From: Temnothorax longispinosus
Taxonomy: Eukaryota > Arthropoda > Insecta > Hymenoptera > Formicidae
DNA length: 64,000 nucleotides
Assembly: GCF_030848805.1 (NCBI RefSeq)
Contig: NC_092363.1
Coordinates: forward strand, 13,982,600 to 14,046,599
Reading direction: 5' to 3'
Positions 11,553-23,128 of this stretch are shown piece after piece (positions within the stretch are counted from its first letter, which is position 1; the number at the start of each line of letters is the position of its first letter). The translations under genes and the position numbers were made by a program. The notes below the pieces were generated by a model. The model worked only from the letters and a program-made list of their open reading frames with translations. It was not told where the DNA came from and ran no database searches.

Positions 11553-12111
11553 ATACAAGAGCTCGTGCGATAAAATTTTAATGAAAACACACCTCGCATC
11601 GCCTTAAACCTATTGTACATGTGTTGTGTGTCGTGTGCATGTGCATGTGTTACATACTGGTGTGTCGTGTGCATGTGCATGTATCACATACTGGTGTGTC
11701 GTGTGCATGTGCATGTGTTAGATACTGGTGTGTCGTGTGCATGTGCATGTGTCACATATTATTTTATTATTTTATTATTTTATTATTTTTTCTTTTTTTT
11801 TCTTTTTTTTTCTCTTTCTTTATTATTAATATTAATAATTACTACTTATTATTATTAATAAAAATAATAATTATTATTATTAATAAAAAGAGTGAAAAAA
11901 AAAAGAAAAAAAATAATAAGATAATAAAATAATATATGACACATGCACATGCACACGACACACCAGTATCTAACACATGCACATGCACACGACACACCAG
12001 TATGTGACACATGCACATGCACACGACACACCAGTATGTGACACATGCACATGCACACGACACACCAGTATGTAACACATGCACATGCACATGCACACCA
12101 GTATGTAAGGT

Positions 12112-12182
<71 letters not shown>

Positions 12183-12190
12183 TATATATC
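11553..12190. repeat. Inverted minisatellite with pyrimidine and TA tracts, locus 1
   Basis: A left array of about four 35-bp units (GTGTCGTGTGCATGTGCATG) is followed by a TTTTCTTT/poly-AT centre. A right array carries the same unit in reverse complement (CACATGCACATGCACACGAC), then (TC)n(TA)n and TTTTTATTTTGGGG. The whole can form a cruciform of about 0.5 kb. A second copy with the same flanks is at 47545-48245, so this is a dispersed repeat family. Confidence 0.75.
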
Positions 12191-12191
12191 T

Positions 12192-12298
12192 TTTTATTTT
12201 GGGGAACGCAGACGAGGGACTATATCTTGGGGAACGCTGACGAGGGACTATATTTTGGGGAACGCTGACGAGGGACTATATTTTGGGGAACGCTGAAC
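12192..12298. repeat. 27-bp tandem repeat (four units)
   Basis: Four near-identical units of TTGGGGAACGCTGACGAGGG plus ACTATAT follow one another immediately after the TA tract. The last is partial. About two diverged units follow the sister structure at 48180-48240, so the tandem is part of the same repeat family. Confidence 0.75.
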
Positions 12299-12299
12299 C

Positions 12300-13821
12300 C
12301 CAAAACGGCATTTATGCACGCGTCTCGGGGAGCACCAGAATGATATAAAAAAGAACGTCAGTAATCATTCCGTGGTTAGTTGTCACAGAATGTCATATGG
12401 ACATGACTTTGACTGGAATAAACCAGTAATTTTACATAAGGAGAAACAGACTAAGAAGAGGGAAATGGCAGAAATGTTTTTTATAAAAAAATTCTCAACG
12501 ATAATATAAATTTACAAAGAGACACAGAGAGGTTCAACGCTCTCTACGAACGTATTATAAAAGAGACATCATTTCCTACTTTTTACTCTGTTTTCCCCTC
12601 TTGATCGCTTTGAGCGGTACTGTTTTGTTGTTATCCGTGTCCGCACATTAACAGTAACATCGCCGAAACTCGAAAAGTTCTTTGACTATGAACGATCGAA
12701 TATGCCGTGTCAACGGTTTTTTATATATTGTAATTCTCAACGAACAAATTATGTAAGCACTTTTTATATCTATTTTAAACTATATATGTTACATGTCGTA
12801 ATATTTTTTATCATTAGTTTTTAGATGTGGCGTAGCAGGCATTATGCCTTACTAATTAATAGTTTGTACTTGTGACGCTTGAAAAGGACCTAAACCCGTG
12901 GTCGAAACGTAGCGTTCTATTTAATAAAGTTGGCCAGTTGGGTCGAATAAAGAAAGAAAGAACTTTACTTATTTTGGGCTATCCGGGCCCAGCCATCGGT
13001 CATAAATATTTTTGTAGATAATAATAGTAGTATTAAAGAAGAAATAATTTTAAATTCTATACAATTCTTGATGAAAGCAGCTTGAATTTCAATCATTTTT
13101 CTAGGTTATGAGCAAATAAAAATGTACTGGGTAAAATTTGCCCATGTTTAGAGTTTATGAAAGTTTTCGACATTTAGGGTTCTATAAGGGTTAGTATACT
13201 GTTTGAGAGAAAAGGACATTAAGAAAAAAACAAGATCTTTTAATCAATTACGTCTCTTGAAGGTAATTCTGGTGATAATTTGCCACATTGTTTTAATTAA
13301 ATCAAAGTCAAAATGAATTCGTGTCACCCCTGTGGTAGAATCAAGAAACACGGTAGTATCTTGCGCCAAGACACGCGCAGCGCGAGACACACTACCGGTT
13401 ATATTTACGCAAATGCACGGATTTTAGTATGTTTTATATATATAATTTTTTTGTACGGTTGCAATTTCTGACGTAAGAGTGCGCTGGCGATCAAGCCTAG
13501 CAGACGCATTGAGAGCGTAAGTGAGAGAGTAAGAGAGTGAGGGAGCGAGAAAGTGATAAAATGTGTGAGACTGTGAAAGAGTGAATTGAGTGAGTGAGTA
13601 AGCAAGAGAGTCATGTATATTTATATATATATATATGTATTATTTATTACGCGGACGGATGAGTTTTTAATACATGTATGTACGTGTGCGCTCACAAAAA
13701 TTGTCGCTCATGTTCCGTTTGTTTGTATAATTAATACTTGAAATATCATAATGTTGGTAAGTAAGGAAATTATAATTGAAACAATAATTTATAGATGTAT
13801 ATTTCGCTTCTTACTTCAATT
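12300..13821. other. Intergenic stretch with old repeat remnants
   Basis: No ORF with family features. It contains a Penelope-like ribozyme-shaped motif (12875-12915, listed separately), a GAAA run near 12950 and a purine-rich GAGAGAGTAAG-type stretch at 13510-13610. Confidence 0.4.
12875..12915 (+). ncRNA. Degenerate hammerhead-like fold (Penelope-type 3' motif?)
   Basis: The outer stem ACGCT..AGCGT encloses TGAAAAG, an inner stem GACC..GGTC and the sequence GAAAC. This is the order of a hammerhead ribozyme (CUGANGA, stem II, GAAA, C), with the CUGANGA core altered to TTGAAAA. An AATAAAG follows. Such motifs accompany Penelope-like elements. No reverse transcriptase is nearby, and cleavage activity is doubtful. 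Confidence 0.3.
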
Positions 13822-13956
13822 AGTCATATTAGACATCAAACCTTTTAATTAATCTTCTCCGGTTGCAACCATGAATCGCTTTGATTTGAGGTGGAATTTA
13901 TACAAGTGGAATTTATTTTGCTTTGCAAAATTAACGGCGAATAAAAAGTTGATAAC

Positions 13957-15076
13957 TGTGGTGTCTGCGAATGTGGATGTGCGCGCGCACACCATAGGCG
14001 TGTATATGAGTGCAAAGGTGTGAGTGAGCCGACGGGCCCAATCTAGCGAGCGTCGATAGAGCGCGGACAATTACGCTACGGGCGGCTCGTGAACGAGCAT
14101 CCTCCACATGCGATCGGCGGGTCTCGGCCTGATATTGTAAATCTGTGTTTGTTCCGTAATTTTCTGTCGCGATCGAGGATTAATTCCGCACCGGTAACGC
14201 CATCCTTTAGTCGCCCTCCAAACGAGGGGATTTCGCGCCGCTCCCCGCGTCAACCCTGACCGCAAAGTTTTTCCCGACGGGTATCGATCCGTCATGCCGT
14301 GATTGCATGATCCCGGAAAAGCGAGTGATTGGTCGATACGCGTCGTGCGCCCGAAAGCTTCCGAAACGGGCCCGCGAAGGGCCGCGAGAGCTAAGAGTCT
14401 CCGATAGTCTAAAAGAGTACTCTGGTTCACGAGGTCGTACACCGCCGTGCATCCGTTACCGTTCTCGGTTACTCCGTTTCACGCGGTCTTACATATACCG
14501 TCATGCACACGGGTCTATCGCTCTTTGAGAGCACCGCTAATTGTCGCGCCGTTTGTGCGTCTGCTGCAACCCTCGCCACCGCAAGCGGTGAATATCCGAG
14601 TTTTAGTGCGCGCTCAGTGCCGCGCCATTGTACGCTCAACAATCTCGATTGCTACTGCGATCGACAAACATCATCGCGTCTTGTGCGTCAAACACACAAG
14701 TGCGACTTGAGTTAACCGCCTCAAGTGCGTGCGTTAATTCAAATAACGCTCAGTAATTGCCCTCGCTACCGCGACCGGCTATCATCTCCGCGTCAACGCA
14801 ACCGACTCACGAGCGCGCAAGGTACCGCGCTCTCTCATCGTTGTACGAGTGCGTTCACCATTATTGTACAGACAGACTAAATATATTTTGTGCATTACTC
14901 CAAGTTTTAAGTGTCTTCTTCCTAACCGCACGCCGGATCCCTGTCGGGGTCGAGCCCGGCGTTCTTACGCTAATTGGCGAACCAGAGTTACGCCCGGAAC
15001 AGAGATTCGCCAACAGTGTTATCAAGTATTGTCCCAGGTGAATGCTGGTGTGCTTATTCACTTTCCAAACACCACA
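13957..15076 (+). repeat. Gypsy 5' LTR (1120 bp)
   Basis: Starts TGTGGTGTCTGCGAAT and ends ACACCACA, a perfect 8-bp inverted end pair, and is followed at once by a primer site. The 3' LTR matches its first roughly 190 bp and last roughly 60 bp only. The extra 870 bp (about 14149-15018) is GC-rich with no coding role; several ORFs in it are spurious. Confidence 0.8.
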
Positions 15077-15078
15077 GT

Positions 15079-15092
15079 TGGCGACGAGGATG
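15079..15092 (+). other. Gypsy primer-binding site, tRNA-Ser(GCU) type
   Basis: TGGCGACGAGGATG lies two bases after the LTR. It is complementary to the 3' end (with CCA) of animal tRNA-Ser(GCU), as recalled for that tRNA. It would prime minus-strand synthesis. Confidence 0.6.
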
Positions 15093-15146
15093 CTTGATTA
15101 GACTCACGACAGTGCGCATTTACCAGTGAAAACGCGCTGGAAACCA

Positions 15147-16440
15147 ATGTCTGGCGACGACACGCAAACCGGTTGGATTTGGAGACTCGGCAAGGATCAG
15201 TTAATTGACGAATTACAAAATCGAGGAGTGCCGGTCAGAGCAAACAAAAAACGCGACGACTTGCGCGCGTTGTTGGTGGATTTCGTGCAAAGGAATAAAG
15301 GGCCGTCCGAGAAATCAAAAATCGCAAAGACCGAAGCGACTAGAGTGCTCGATAGCGTTCCGAAAACACGAAAATTCCGAGCAAGAGGAATCGTTCGAGT
15401 CCGCTCACGATTCAGATACAGAAAGCATCATGTCCGACAGTTCAAAAATCAGATTTTGTCTCGGCAAAGACAAATTGGATACATTTGTCGAGAAGCTAGA
15501 ATTTCAATTTTTAGCACGTGACACCACCGTAGACGCAAAGAAGGCTGCTATACTGTTCACCTCAATGGATGACGACGCGTATGAATTAATTAAGCACTTG
15601 TGTGTTCTCCAGCTAAATTGACGGAAAAAAATATGATGAGCTAACGAAATTGATGACAGATTATCTGAACCCAAAGCCTTCCGAGGTGTGATGGAAAGAA
15701 GCCAATTCTACAAGGCGCGCCAAGAACAAGGCGCGAGAGCGTTGCTGAATTTGCCGCACGGCTAAGAAAATTGTCGCTAAATTGCAATTTTTCAAACCTC
15801 AGCGACTCTTTCCGCGATCAACTCGTATGTGGACTACGAGATCAAGAAACAAAAGTGAAACTGTTTGAAACGGAAAATCTACGTACGACTCTGCAGCCCT
15901 CAAAGGAGCGACAACACGTGAGACAGCGCTGAAAAATGCATGAAATTCATCCACAAGCGATAAGAAAACTCTTTAGCCGAGTTGGAGGGGAAAATCGCAC
16001 ATTCCTGCTTCATCGCGCCAGCAGCAAAGCGCCGAACGTCAAGGCCGCGAAATGGTGTGTTGGAATTGCCGCGGACGCGGCCATACGCGCAAACAATGCC
16101 CAAGCCCCGAGCAATTACCACAACAACAACACCGCGATGAGTGGCAGCCAGCTGCGGAAAGCCAGGGCACCGCCGAAATACATGTAAATATCGGGATTAT
16201 ACGTGCAAGCATTGCCAGAAGCACGGACACATTCAAAGCGCCTGCTACTCCAAACGTGCGCAAGCCAAGCGATCGGTAAAGAAGATGGACAACGCGACGG
16301 CAGCGAAGAAGAAGACATGGGCGAGAAGACGGCGAACGCACTGCACTTTGTGAACCATTTTATCAGATGGAGCTCGACGGAAATCAATGTTTATACAAAA
16401 AACTTGCAAGTGGAGATTGCGACGGCGAACCGATGTTTGT
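15147..16440 (+). pseudogene. Gypsy gag remnant
   Basis: Begins MSGDDTQTGWIWRLGKDQLI with a SAP-like helical stretch (LIDELQNRGVPVRANK). After a frameshift near 15370 it continues SDSSKIRFCLGKDKLDTF, the usual start of the Gypsy gag core. A degraded core (15600-16030) is followed by zinc knuckles: CWNCRGRGHTRKQC (CX2CX4HX4C) near 16055, CGKPGHRRNTC, and CKHCQKHGHIQSAC near 16200. Frames change at least three times, so no intact capsid protein can be made. The knuckles would bind genomic RNA in an intact element. Confidence 0.7.
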
Positions 16441-16670
16441 GAGGGTAAGCGTAAATGGTGTGGATGTCAGTATGGAGATTGACACAGGTACTTGAGCGAC
16501 AGTGATTTCCGAAAAAACCTTGCACGACAGTCTAAAACACGTAAAAATGAACAAAACGAGCGAAAATTTACCTAGTTACGACGGTAAAACTATGCACCCG
16601 ATCGGAAAATTGTCAAATTTAACAGTAAAATTTCAAGGAAAATTACGTGGTTTAGACTGCTAGGTACGGG
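16434..16670 (+). pseudogene. Gypsy protease remnant
   Basis: Reads FVRVSVNGVDVSMEIDTGT, then an in-frame TGA, then ATVISEKT. DTG is the retropepsin active-site triad and ATVIS the following strand. The TGA falls where a glycine codon is expected. The coding sequence is cut by the P element after LRGLD. On the far side (27526 onward) it resumes GPALIGRQWLAAFG, the Gypsy linker motif before RT. Confidence 0.7.
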
Positions 16671-18304
16671 CACAGTATATACAGTAGCGCAACTCCTCTG
16701 ATTTCGTGTTGGCCAAAACGGATTGCGCATGCGCGAAATAAAGCACTACCTCTGTCTCTTTTCTTCTTACTCTCTTTCCTTTTCTAACGGATTTAGAGGC
16801 GCATTTAAATGCTAAGGCGTTAAAGTGCTATAGACAGCTATAGATTGACTTGATAAAAGTCGGAAAAAAAATTGTGTAAAGTGTGTGATTGTAAAGTGTG
16901 TGATTGTGAAGAGATTTGTGAAGTGATTGTAAAGTGATTTGTGTATTGGAAGCATAGGAAGGAAAGTTAACCTGTATAAATTTTATACAGGTTTTCTTTT
17001 CTTTGAGAGCACTTTGATCTTAGCTTTGTTTCAGATTTTTTGCTACGAGAAGGAATTAGAAAATGGAAAAAACCATTAAAAACTTGGAAAAAGAAAGTCA
17101 TTGATGTGCAGTGACAGGATGTATGAGCACCATAAATGTGGAAAAACGACACTTTTTTCTTTTTCCAAAAGAACATGATAGGTACAAATACTATTTTAAT
17201 AATTGTTTACATTATTATTTTATTATTTGCGTAATTTAATTAATTATTCTGACATATATAGGTGGTTGGCATGGGTTCAAGCATGCAGAAGATCAGATTT
17301 AATACCGAAAGGCCCCGAGTATGCTCACCGCAATTGTCGATTGTGCCATGTACATTTTGAGGAAGATAAATATAAAATGGTCAAAAGTCGAGCTCGCCTT
17401 CATCCAGATGCTGTACCAACAAGATGTTTAGAGTTCACTAATAATAAGTAAGTTTTTATTTATATTAGTTTTAATTACTCTTTATTTGGAAAATCTATAG
17501 TTTTGTAATACTTTAGAATATTTTTGATAGTAATATAAAATAATTAAAAATATATTATTTTACAGCAGTACTACAGCTTCTACAGTATCAACGAATGTAA
17601 TAGTATCAATGGAAAATGAAAACAATAATGTGTAAGCTATTTTTGCATTTATCATAAAAATATTAGAAAAATTAAATTTAAATTAACACATAACTCAAAT
17701 CAACTTTTTTCCAGAAGCACAATAATGGACAACGATGAGGCTTTGAACATTGAACAACACATGTCAATGGACACTGTACAAGAAGAAACAACAGGGTGCG
17801 TCAAATAAAAAATATATATATATATATAGGAAAAAAAGGCTCTTGTCCTAGGTCCTTAATTCTCTCCATCCATCATAAAAAGAATTTATAGTGAAGGGGA
17901 TAAGAGGCTACAAGGGTTCGCAAGGATCCTGTAAAATTTCAGTCTGCTTCAGTCTGCTGGTAGCAATCAAATGCAGAAATACTCAAATCGATGAAGAATT
18001 TAAAATATCAAAAAATATAAGAAATATCTACAACTCTTTTTTCTATTTTTGAATTTATAATATTTTATAACATAGTTAACTTCAAAGAAGATGTATGAAT
18101 TTTTTTATATTTTTTCAATTATTTTAATGATGTGTATAAAATGGTCTACATGTCTGGTTCCGGCATCGAAATTATTGTCCCGTAATCCACTCGAAACGTT
18201 CGTCGGAAGCATCGTCACAATTCGTTCATTTTGCAGATCATCGCGAACGCTCTCGAAACGAAACGCTTGGCTTAAACGAACACGTGATCGTCACCAGTAT
18301 ACAC

Positions 18305-18524
18305 TGTTGAGGCACGCGGATCGCAAGTAATTGAATATTGGTTATAAAGAGGTTTATTATAGAGAACGTTACATAGAGAGTGGACACGTGTGTAACCGAC
18401 AATGGTAAAGAGCGGACTGAGGAGGTAGAGGAAGTGGGGGGGTATACATGGGCGCTGCGTGCGCACACTGGTATCAGGCGCGGGGGCGCCGGTCTTCGTT
18501 GTCTCCAGGTCGCCATTTCCAACA
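18305..18524 (-). repeat. Copia 3' LTR (220 bp)
   Basis: Nearly identical to 22911-23128. Differences seen are GGGGGGG versus GGGGG and one T/C change near 18500. Confidence 0.9.
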
Positions 18525-18541
18525 CTCCCCCTCGACCTGTG
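18525..18541 (-). other. Copia polypurine tract
   Basis: On the reverse strand CAGGTCGAGGGGGAG directly precedes the 3' LTR. Confidence 0.55.
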
Positions 18542-18567
18542 TGCCATCGATGTCCCTAGATATGATG

Positions 18568-21500
18568 TCATTCGACGCCCAGGGTGCGGAGACATTTCTT
18601 GAGTTTAGGACCAGCCAAGGGTTTGGTCAATGCGTCCGCAGCCATCTCGTCCGTGGGAACGTATTTTATGGTTACTAGGTTTCTGTGAACAGCATCACGA
18701 ACGAAATGATGCCTGGTGTCGATGTGTTTCGACCTATTGTGATGCACAGGATTCTCCGCGAGCATTCGAGCACCATTGCTGTCGCAGAAAAGAGTCGTTT
18801 TGGCCGTGTCCTCGAAACCAAATTCGATGAGTGAGCGACGTAGACAAATGGCCTCCTTGGCGGCCTCGCAGAGGGCCATGTATTCGGCCTCCGTAGATGA
18901 CAAGGCGACGACGGTTCGTTGCTTGCGTAACTCCCAAGACACGATGGATTTTCCTATTTGGAAAGTAAAACCCGTGTAAGATCTTTTGTCGAGTGGGCAG
19001 TTGGCCCAGTCAGCATCTACGTAGGCTGTCAATGAGCCACCGCATTTTGGAAAGGTTAACCCTGTTGATTCCGTCCCTTTCAAGTATCTCAAGACGTGCT
19101 TCGCAGCATTCCAATGAGCTTCGCCGAAGTAGTCGTTGAACTGGCTGAGATAGCTGACGGCGAAAGAGATATCTGGACAGGTACAAACCGACAGGTACAT
19201 GAGGGATCCGACCAGTTCACGATAAGGTAATCCCTCTCCAGATTTTTGGTCATCTCTCTCAAGCTTGATTCCTGGCTCGAGTGGTGTCTTCTTCGGTTTA
19301 CAATCTATCATGTCAAAACGATGAAGCGAATCTCCCTGGTGAGTGCGGATTGTTTTAGGTGGATTCCATTTTTGTCTCGTAGGAACTCGATTCCTAAGCA
19401 TCTCTTTATTTTTCCGGAATCCTCAAGTTCGAACTTTGTGCTCAGAAAGCGTTTTAAATCGGCTATCCTTCGCGGGTCCTTTGCGGCAATTACGACGTCG
19501 TCGACGTAGGTTGCGATTAAGATGATGTCTTCACCCTGTCCAATGTAATAAACGCACGGGTCCGACGATGATTTTGTGGCTCCATAAGCTTCCATGGCGT
19601 CGTTCGAGGTCTCGTGCCAACATCGGCCCGCTTGACGGAGACCGTATAGCGCTTTATGCAACTTGCATACGGTGTCTCCCTTTTTGATCTGATCCAGCAT
19701 ATGTGCAGCTTTGGTGCGTGTAGCTGAATCTCCTTCTTGTTTCAATCTTTCGAGCACGTTTATCAAGTACTGAGGAATTTCCATGTATATTTCCTCCTGT
19801 AATATACCGTTTAAGTAGGCCGTCGTTACATCGACGTGGTGGATCTCCATGTCGAGCTGAGCCGCCAGAGCGACGATCATGCGGATCGAACCCATCCGAG
19901 CGACCGGTGCAAAAGTCGCATGAAAATCCAGTCCGGGACGCTGAGAATACCCCTTAGCTACGATGCGAGCCTTTCGGCGCTCGATTGTACCATCCTCGGA
20001 GTATTTGTTTCTTAGAACGAATCTGCTCCCGACGGTGCTCCGGTTGCAGGGACGGTCGACGATGGACCATGTTTCCTTGTTCAAGATTGATTTCACTTCT
20101 TCCGACATGGCGCGATACCAATCGTCCGAGTCGGATCCCTGCAGGGCCGATTCTGTAGTCACTTTTGTTTGAAAAACGTAATGTTCTTGGTAATCTGCAA
20201 AGTTTGCGGTCTGATATTGCTTCGCGGGTCTCCCCCTTTGCCCGGTGCGTATCAGCTTCGGTCTTCCTGGTCCTCTTCGGCTTGGAATGGCGGCGGTGTC
20301 GTCATTTTCGGGGGCCCGATCTGCTGCAACGTCGTCCTCAATGGGGTGCTCGGGGGCGTCCTCTTCCTCGTCTTCGTCGATGTCATCGGATCTCCCATCG
20401 GAGGAGCTAAAGTCCTATGTGACTGTTTCCGGCTCGTTTCGACCAGCTTTCCCGTAAACGTCTGTTCCGGTAAGAAGCGGAGCTGGCGATTGTGTCGAGT
20501 CTATCTCGGAAGGGAAGAAGTCGTCCGATTTATCGTGCGAAACTTTGTCGCTGTCGGAATGTTTCCGAGATTCGGCGAACTTGATGTCTCTGGTGACTAC
20601 CACTTTCTTTTCCTCGGGGATCCATACGCGAAAACCTTTATTTTCGTTCGAGTATCCGACGAACGTACCGATCTTCGATCTTGGCTCAAATTTTCCGATG
20701 CCTGGTTTTCTGTCAAGGACATGAGCGTCGCATCCGAATTCCCTGAAGTAATCGACGTTAGGAGGGCGTTTGACCCATAGTTCGTATGGTGTCTTTCCGT
20801 CTAAGACGCTGGACGGGCACCTATTTCTTACATAATTCGCGATGTTTACCGCTTCGGCCCAAAAATATGTAGATAGTCTCGATCCCAGAAGCATGCAGCG
20901 AGCCATTTCCACGGTGGTGCGATTGCGTCTTTCCGCGACTCCGTTTTGCTCCGGGGTACGTGGAGTAGAGAGCCTCCGTTTGATACCGAGCTGCTCCAGA
21001 TAATCATCAAAGGCCTTGTTGTTGACGTACTCGCCCCCGTTGTCGGATTGCAGAGATTGGAGTTTGGCGCCGGTTTTCCTTTCGGCGTAAGACTTGTATC
21101 TCTTGAAGGCTTCCAGGGCTTCGTCCTTTTTCTTCAAGAAATGAATCTCGCACCATCGCGAATAATCGTCAATGAAGGTTATGAAGTAGAGAGCTCCACC
21201 GTTGGACGAAGAACGCATGGGTCCACACAGGTCCGTGTGAACGATTTGTAACGGCGACGTACTCCGTTCCAACCTTCGCGAAAAAAAAGGGCGCGTCATC
21301 TTTCCACGATTACATATATCGCAATTTGGACGAACGGTCGGATCTTTAATGTCCATCCCGCGAACGCATCCGTTTCTATCGCACTGGATTAGATTGCGAA
21401 AATTTAGGTGGCCCATGCGGCGATGCCAAATCATGAAATTGTCCTCGGTCGATACAATCGCGGCGGAGGTTATGTCGTCGGCTCCGTTCTCACGGGAGGA

Positions 21501-22749
21501 TCCGTTTACGTAATACAATCCGTTTGCGCGGCGCGCGATTAATGCGACACTATCACTGCGATCATCGACGATATCGGCCTTCGTTTTCGTAAAGATCACT
21601 GTGTATCCCTTGTCGGTAATCTTTCCGACGGATAAAAGATTCGTGCGGTCCGGAACATACAAGGTATCGGTGACGTTTATTTTCTTCGATTGACCTTCGG
21701 TCTCGGTTGTGATGGTCGTCAGTCCTTTTCGTCAGACGACGTGTGTGGATGCCCTGTTGGCCAGGTTCAACTTCTGTCCCGCCGTTCCACCTATGTAGTC
21801 GAACTTTGACAGATCCTTACAAAGGTGGGCGGTGCTGCATCCACTGTCCAAACACCAATTTGCGTCTTCCGTTACAATGTTCGCGGCTTCTTCGTCCGTT
21901 TTGTGATTCGCAGTTTCTTCGCGCGTGTCGATGGGTCTCACCTCAGCACAGAGACTCATCACGGCATCGACTTTCTTAGCCGATTCCTTTTCGGATTGAT
22001 TCGTTTTCGATTGACACTCGTTTGCCTTGTGCCCCACTTTCTGACATCGATGACAGCGATATTTAAAGGTTTTATTACTGTCCCCGCCCTTTGACGGTTT
22101 CTTTTTATTCGCGCCTCTTTTAATCATAAGAGCACTCGCGGACTTGTCGGATGAGTCACCTTTTCGCGCGTCGTATTCTTCCGTGATTTTAATACGTAAC
22201 ACGTCCGCGGTCGGTAGTTTGTCACGCGACTCGATCGCGCATCGAAAATTTTCAAACGATTTCGGAAGGCTGTACAACAACATCACTGATAACAGATCCT
22301 TGTTGATGTCGATATCCATCTCTGCGAGTTTATCGACGGTGTCAAAGAAGTTTCGAAGATGCTCCCTGACGTCTTCGCCTTCCGCCATGCGCCGTAACAT
22401 GAGATTTTTCATGAGAGTCGCTGTCCGCGCGGGCCCTCGCGATTGGTAAATGACGTGTAGCCTATCCCATACTTTTTTCGACGTATTATGGCTTTTAACC
22501 TGTTTCAGTTTGGGAGGACTGATCGAGAGGATGATGTCAGACTTTGCTTTTTCGTCGTTGATTTCCCATGTCCTCACGGCTGTCTCAGAAGCATGCAGGG
22601 TCGTTCGCGACGAGGGCAGGTATCGTGTTTTTGCCGCTAACGTATTGCCATCCCTCCGTCTTCACAAGCAGCGCTTGCATCTGAATCTTCCATGTGTCAA
22701 AGTTCTCTTTATTCAACGGTTCGATTCGCACTGAGTTTGTTCCGGCCAT
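18568..22749 (-). pseudogene. Copia gag-pol polyprotein, four breaks
   Basis: ATG at 22749 (MAGTNSVRIEPLNKENFDTW). Gag runs to a CCHC knuckle (CHRCQKVGHKANEC), protease CLDSGCSTAHL, integrase HRRMGHLNF..CDICNRGK with VHTDLCGP and QSDNGGEY, RT (HHVDVTTAYLNG, YVDDVVIA) and RNase H (AYVDADWANCP, STEAEYMAL, VHHNRSKHID). Breaks: a frameshift near 22590, in-frame TGA 21732-21734 (probably from CGA), in-frame TAG 20415-20417, and a frameshift between 19401 and 19308. Everything from 22577 to 19308 is otherwise one frame. The proteins normally package, copy and integrate the element. Confidence 0.88.
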
Positions 22750-22892
22750 TGTGATATCGCGTAATAGATTCTACGAGCGTATTCGCGAAACTTGGATGCA
22801 CTGCGTGCGTAATGGCGTCCACTCACGCGATTCCCTTTTCGACTGTTGTTCTCTGGGTTACGTTCTCGCACGCGTCACTTGGCGCGTACCGT

Positions 22893-22910
22893 GTCTGGGC
22901 CCATAACCAA
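22893..22910 (-). other. Copia primer-binding site, internal initiator-Met tRNA type
   Basis: Read on the reverse strand next to the LTR: TTGGTTATGGGCCCAGAC. GGTTATGGGCCCAG matches the anticodon-region half of initiator tRNA-Met, the known priming mode of Drosophila copia. Confidence 0.75.
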
Positions 22911-23128
22911 TGTTGAGGCACGCGGATCGCAAGTAATTGAATATTGGTTATAAAGAGGTTTATTATAGAGAACGTTACATAGAGAGTGGACACGTGTGTA
23001 ACCGACAATGGTAAAGAGCGGACTGAGGAGGTAGAGGAAGTGGGGGTATACATGGGCGCTGCGTGCGCACACTGGTATCAGGCGCGGGGGCGCCGGTCTT
23101 CGTCGTCTCCAGGTCGCCATTTCCAACA
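22911..23128 (-). repeat. Copia 5' LTR (218 bp)
   Basis: Plus-strand sequence starts TGTTGAGGCACGCGG and ends TTTCCAACA, with TGTTG/CAACA inverted ends. It is the upstream LTR for the reverse-strand element. Confidence 0.9.

Larger units (their letters stand above)
18305..23128 (-). mobile_element. Copia-type LTR retrotransposon, young but mutated
   Basis: LTRs 18305-18524 and 22911-23128 differ by about one substitution plus a G-run length change. TACAC is duplicated at 18300-18304 and 23129-23133. The reverse-strand order is gag, protease, integrase, RT, RNase H, which is the Copia order. The element is about 4.8 kb, normal for the family. It is the youngest layer of the nest. Confidence 0.92.

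Noticed and set aside
11627..12110. Regular 35-bp repeats resembling a CRISPR array
   Set aside because: No unique spacers, inverted halves, eukaryotic context and no cas genes.
11613..12183. Cys/Val/His-rich ORFs (and those at 47529-48100)
   Set aside because: Pure translation of the 35-bp minisatellite, present in all frames.
14307..15097. Several forward and reverse ORFs
   Set aside because: They lie wholly within the Gypsy 5' LTR and show no domain.
20169..20780. 203-codon forward ORF
   Set aside because: Antisense of Copia integrase, which has clear catalytic motifs on the reverse strand.
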